This document shows, piece after piece, positions 6,032-7,348 of a stretch of 7,348 nucleotides of DNA. The DNA is from Dehalococcoidia bacterium. GTDB lineage: Bacteria > Chloroflexota > Dehalococcoidia > GIF9 > AB-539-J10. Position 1 is the first letter of the stretch. Each line of letters begins with the position of its first letter. The DNA lies in assembly GCA_030669525.1 (NCBI GenBank), contig DAOVDO010000044.1:1-7348 (forward strand). The letters are read 5' to 3'. Made by a program: the position numbers and the translations under genes. The notes beneath the pieces are model-generated. The model ran no database searches, had not been told where the DNA came from, and saw only the letters and a program-made list of their open reading frames with translations.

Positions 6032-7348
6032 TTTTTCTCTTGAAAAATATGTGCCGTTGCCAGGCAGGTGAGGACTGTGGATAATCAGTGCGGAAATGAG
6101 CACCACGGCTTTCCTCACGGAGCAAAGCAGCCTCAGTCATCAATCGAGCGCACAGAATAAGATTCGCCAGTTCATATGAAGAACGATCACTGGTTTGGGG
6201 CAGTGAGCACTGCCACGTAGCTAATATATTTGCAGCGTCGCTCAGGTTTTCGCCAGAACGAATAATGCCTACTTTATCCCACATTAGAGCCTGTAACCTG
6301 GGCAGGCTAAGTGATGGTACACTGAGCATCGGCTCACGGTCAGGGAGGAAGTTATAGTCCGCTTCCCTATCTCTCCCCCCACAACTATCATGGGAAACGC
6401 CAACCTCGGTTCTCCGTACTACACGTTTACTAAAAACAAGTGCCTCCAGCAATGAATTCGATGCCAGCCTGTTAGCGCCATGTGCTCCAGTACAAGCAGC
6501 TTCGCCAGAAACAAACAACCCTGGAATATTCGTCTCGCCCCAGTCATTTACCTTCACCCCCCCCATAAGGTAATGCGCTGCTGGCGCTACTGGGATAAAT
6601 TCCTTGGTGATATCCAGGTCATGTTCCAGACAAAAATGATAAATATGAGGGAAGCGAGTGGTAATCAAGTTGGATGGCAAGTGTGTAACATCAAGAAAAA
6701 CCTTATCACTGTCCGTCTTTCTCATTTCATAGACAACGCTCCGAGCTACTACATCCCTTGGTGCCAGCTCAGCCTCGGCAACATAATCAGTCATAAATCG
6801 ATGCCCTTCTACATTTCTAAGCACGCCCCCCTCACCTCTTACCGCTTCTGAGATGAGAAAAGGATCCACTCCTGGTAGGCGAAAAACAGTAGGATGAAAT
6901 TGGAAAAATTCCATATCACCAATTTCAGCGCTAGCCTTAAAAGCCAGTGCTATGCCATCCCCGGTAACCACATCGGAATTGGTGGTATATTTGAACAGTC
7001 GACCCAACCCACCGGTAGCTAAAATAAGAACCCGGCAGCCATATTCCTCCTCCTCACCACTCCGACAATCAAGAGCCCTCAAGCCCTCCACCCTGCCACT
7101 ACCTATTAAAATCTCGCTGGCCATGCAATGTTCTAAAACCTTAACCGGGACACTACGCACTTTCTGACTTAAGCTAACTTCGACATGCTCGCCCGTAGCA
7201 TCACCACCAGCATGAATAATGCGCTGGACACTGTGAGCAGCCTCTCTAGTCAGAGTAATTTCACCATTTAAGGTATCAAAAGGACCTTCGAACTTGATTA
7301 AGTCGGCCACACAATCAGCAGCTTCCTCAGTTAAAATGCGCACCGCCC
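6021..7348 (-). CDS. nadB: L-aspartate oxidase, partial (5' end beyond window)
   Basis: NadB is an FAD enzyme that oxidises L-aspartate to iminoaspartate, which NadA condenses with dihydroxyacetone phosphate to quinolinate. In anaerobes fumarate can replace oxygen as acceptor. About 441 residues are present; roughly the first 80-90, with the N-terminal FAD-binding glycine motif, are outside. Seen in order from the GTG at 7343: LTREAAHSVQRIIHAGGDATG (31-51), ILATGGLGRLF (107-117), FFQFHPTVF (146-154), ISEAVRGEGGVLRN (164-177), the HYLMGGVKV stretch (257-265), and GLFVSGEAACTGAHGANRLA with SNSLLEAL (275-302). That last block separates NadB from SdhA/FrdA. The C-terminal helical domain ends with EESRGAHFRTDYP, as usual for NadB. 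The GTG at 7343 is an internal valine, because the frame continues open to the window edge. It is co-transcribed with nadC. Confidence 0.96.
   Translation of the reverse strand, partial: AVRILTEEAADCVADLIKFEGPFDTLNGEITLTREAAHSVQRIIHAGGDATGEHVEVSLSQKVRSVPVKVLEHCMASEILIGSGRVEGLRALDCRSGEEEEYGCRVLILATGGLGRLFKYTTNSDVVTGDGIALAFKASAEIGDMEFFQFHPTVFRLPGVDPFLISEAVRGEGGVLRNVEGHRFMTDYVAEAELAPRDVVARSVVYEMRKTDSDKVFLDVTHLPSNLITTRFPHIYHFCLEHDLDITKEFIPVAPAAHYLMGGVKVNDWGETNIPGLFVSGEAACTGAHGANRLASNSLLEALVFSKRVVRRTEVGVSHDSCGGRDREADYNFLPDREPMLSVPSLSLPRLQALMWDKVGIIRSGENLSDAANILATWQCSLPQTSDRSSYELANLILCARLMTEAALLREESRGAHFRTDYPQSSPAWQRHIFFKRKNAS

Noticed and set aside
6032..6118. N-terminal extension of nadC
   Set aside because: It is out-of-frame nadB coding sequence; NadC homologues begin where the ATG at 6031 places the start.
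6480..6851. 123-residue open frame antisense to nadB
   Set aside because: It lies wholly within a well-conserved oxidase gene and shows no domain or ribosome binding site.
7341..7343. GTG as the nadB start
   Set aside because: The frame continues to the window edge, and the residues around it (AVRILTEE) match the interior of L-aspartate oxidase.

Overview
The window is ordinary bacterial chromosome, densely coded, with no mobile element, rRNA, tRNA, CRISPR array or prophage. No non-coding stretch exceeds about 110 bases. It holds eight protein genes in three transcription units. The mixed codon use, cluster A-I metal importer, Fur-family regulator and nadB-nadC pair do not fix a taxon. My best guess is an anaerobic, non-proteobacterial lineage such as Dehalococcoidia (Chloroflexota) or a relative. 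This is low-confidence inference.

Left end (1-1143): the 5' 344 codons of nusA run leftward off the window. They are separated by a very AT-rich 110-base divergent spacer from dtd (D-aminoacyl-tRNA deacylase), which runs rightward. The spacer carries what look like two interlocking opposite promoters. In the nusA leader there is also a terminator-shaped hairpin with a U-run, a possible attenuator. No rimP lies directly upstream of nusA.

Centre (1591-5205, rightward): a Fur/Zur-type repressor gene, then a cluster A-I (zinc/manganese-type) ABC importer made of a lipoprotein-like binding protein, an ATPase and a membrane permease, then a class I SAM-dependent methyltransferase whose start overlaps the permease end. 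The same motif, GCAAC-N3-TTGCAA, lies over the -35 of the regulator's promoter and again just upstream of the binding-protein gene. This suggests an autoregulated metal regulon. The binding protein keeps one expected metal-ligand histidine, but Met/Cys-type residues or no ligand stand where the other histidines normally are. The transported metal is therefore not certain to be zinc.

Right end (5186-7348, leftward): nadB (L-aspartate oxidase, 5' end outside the window) overlaps nadC (quinolinate phosphoribosyltransferase) by 11 bases; together they serve de novo NAD synthesis. nadC meets the methyltransferase tail to tail with a 20-base overlap and no visible terminator.

The most notable points are the shared operator motif, the near-leaderless regulator start, the unusual metal site plus co-operonic methyltransferase, and the nusA leader hairpin.
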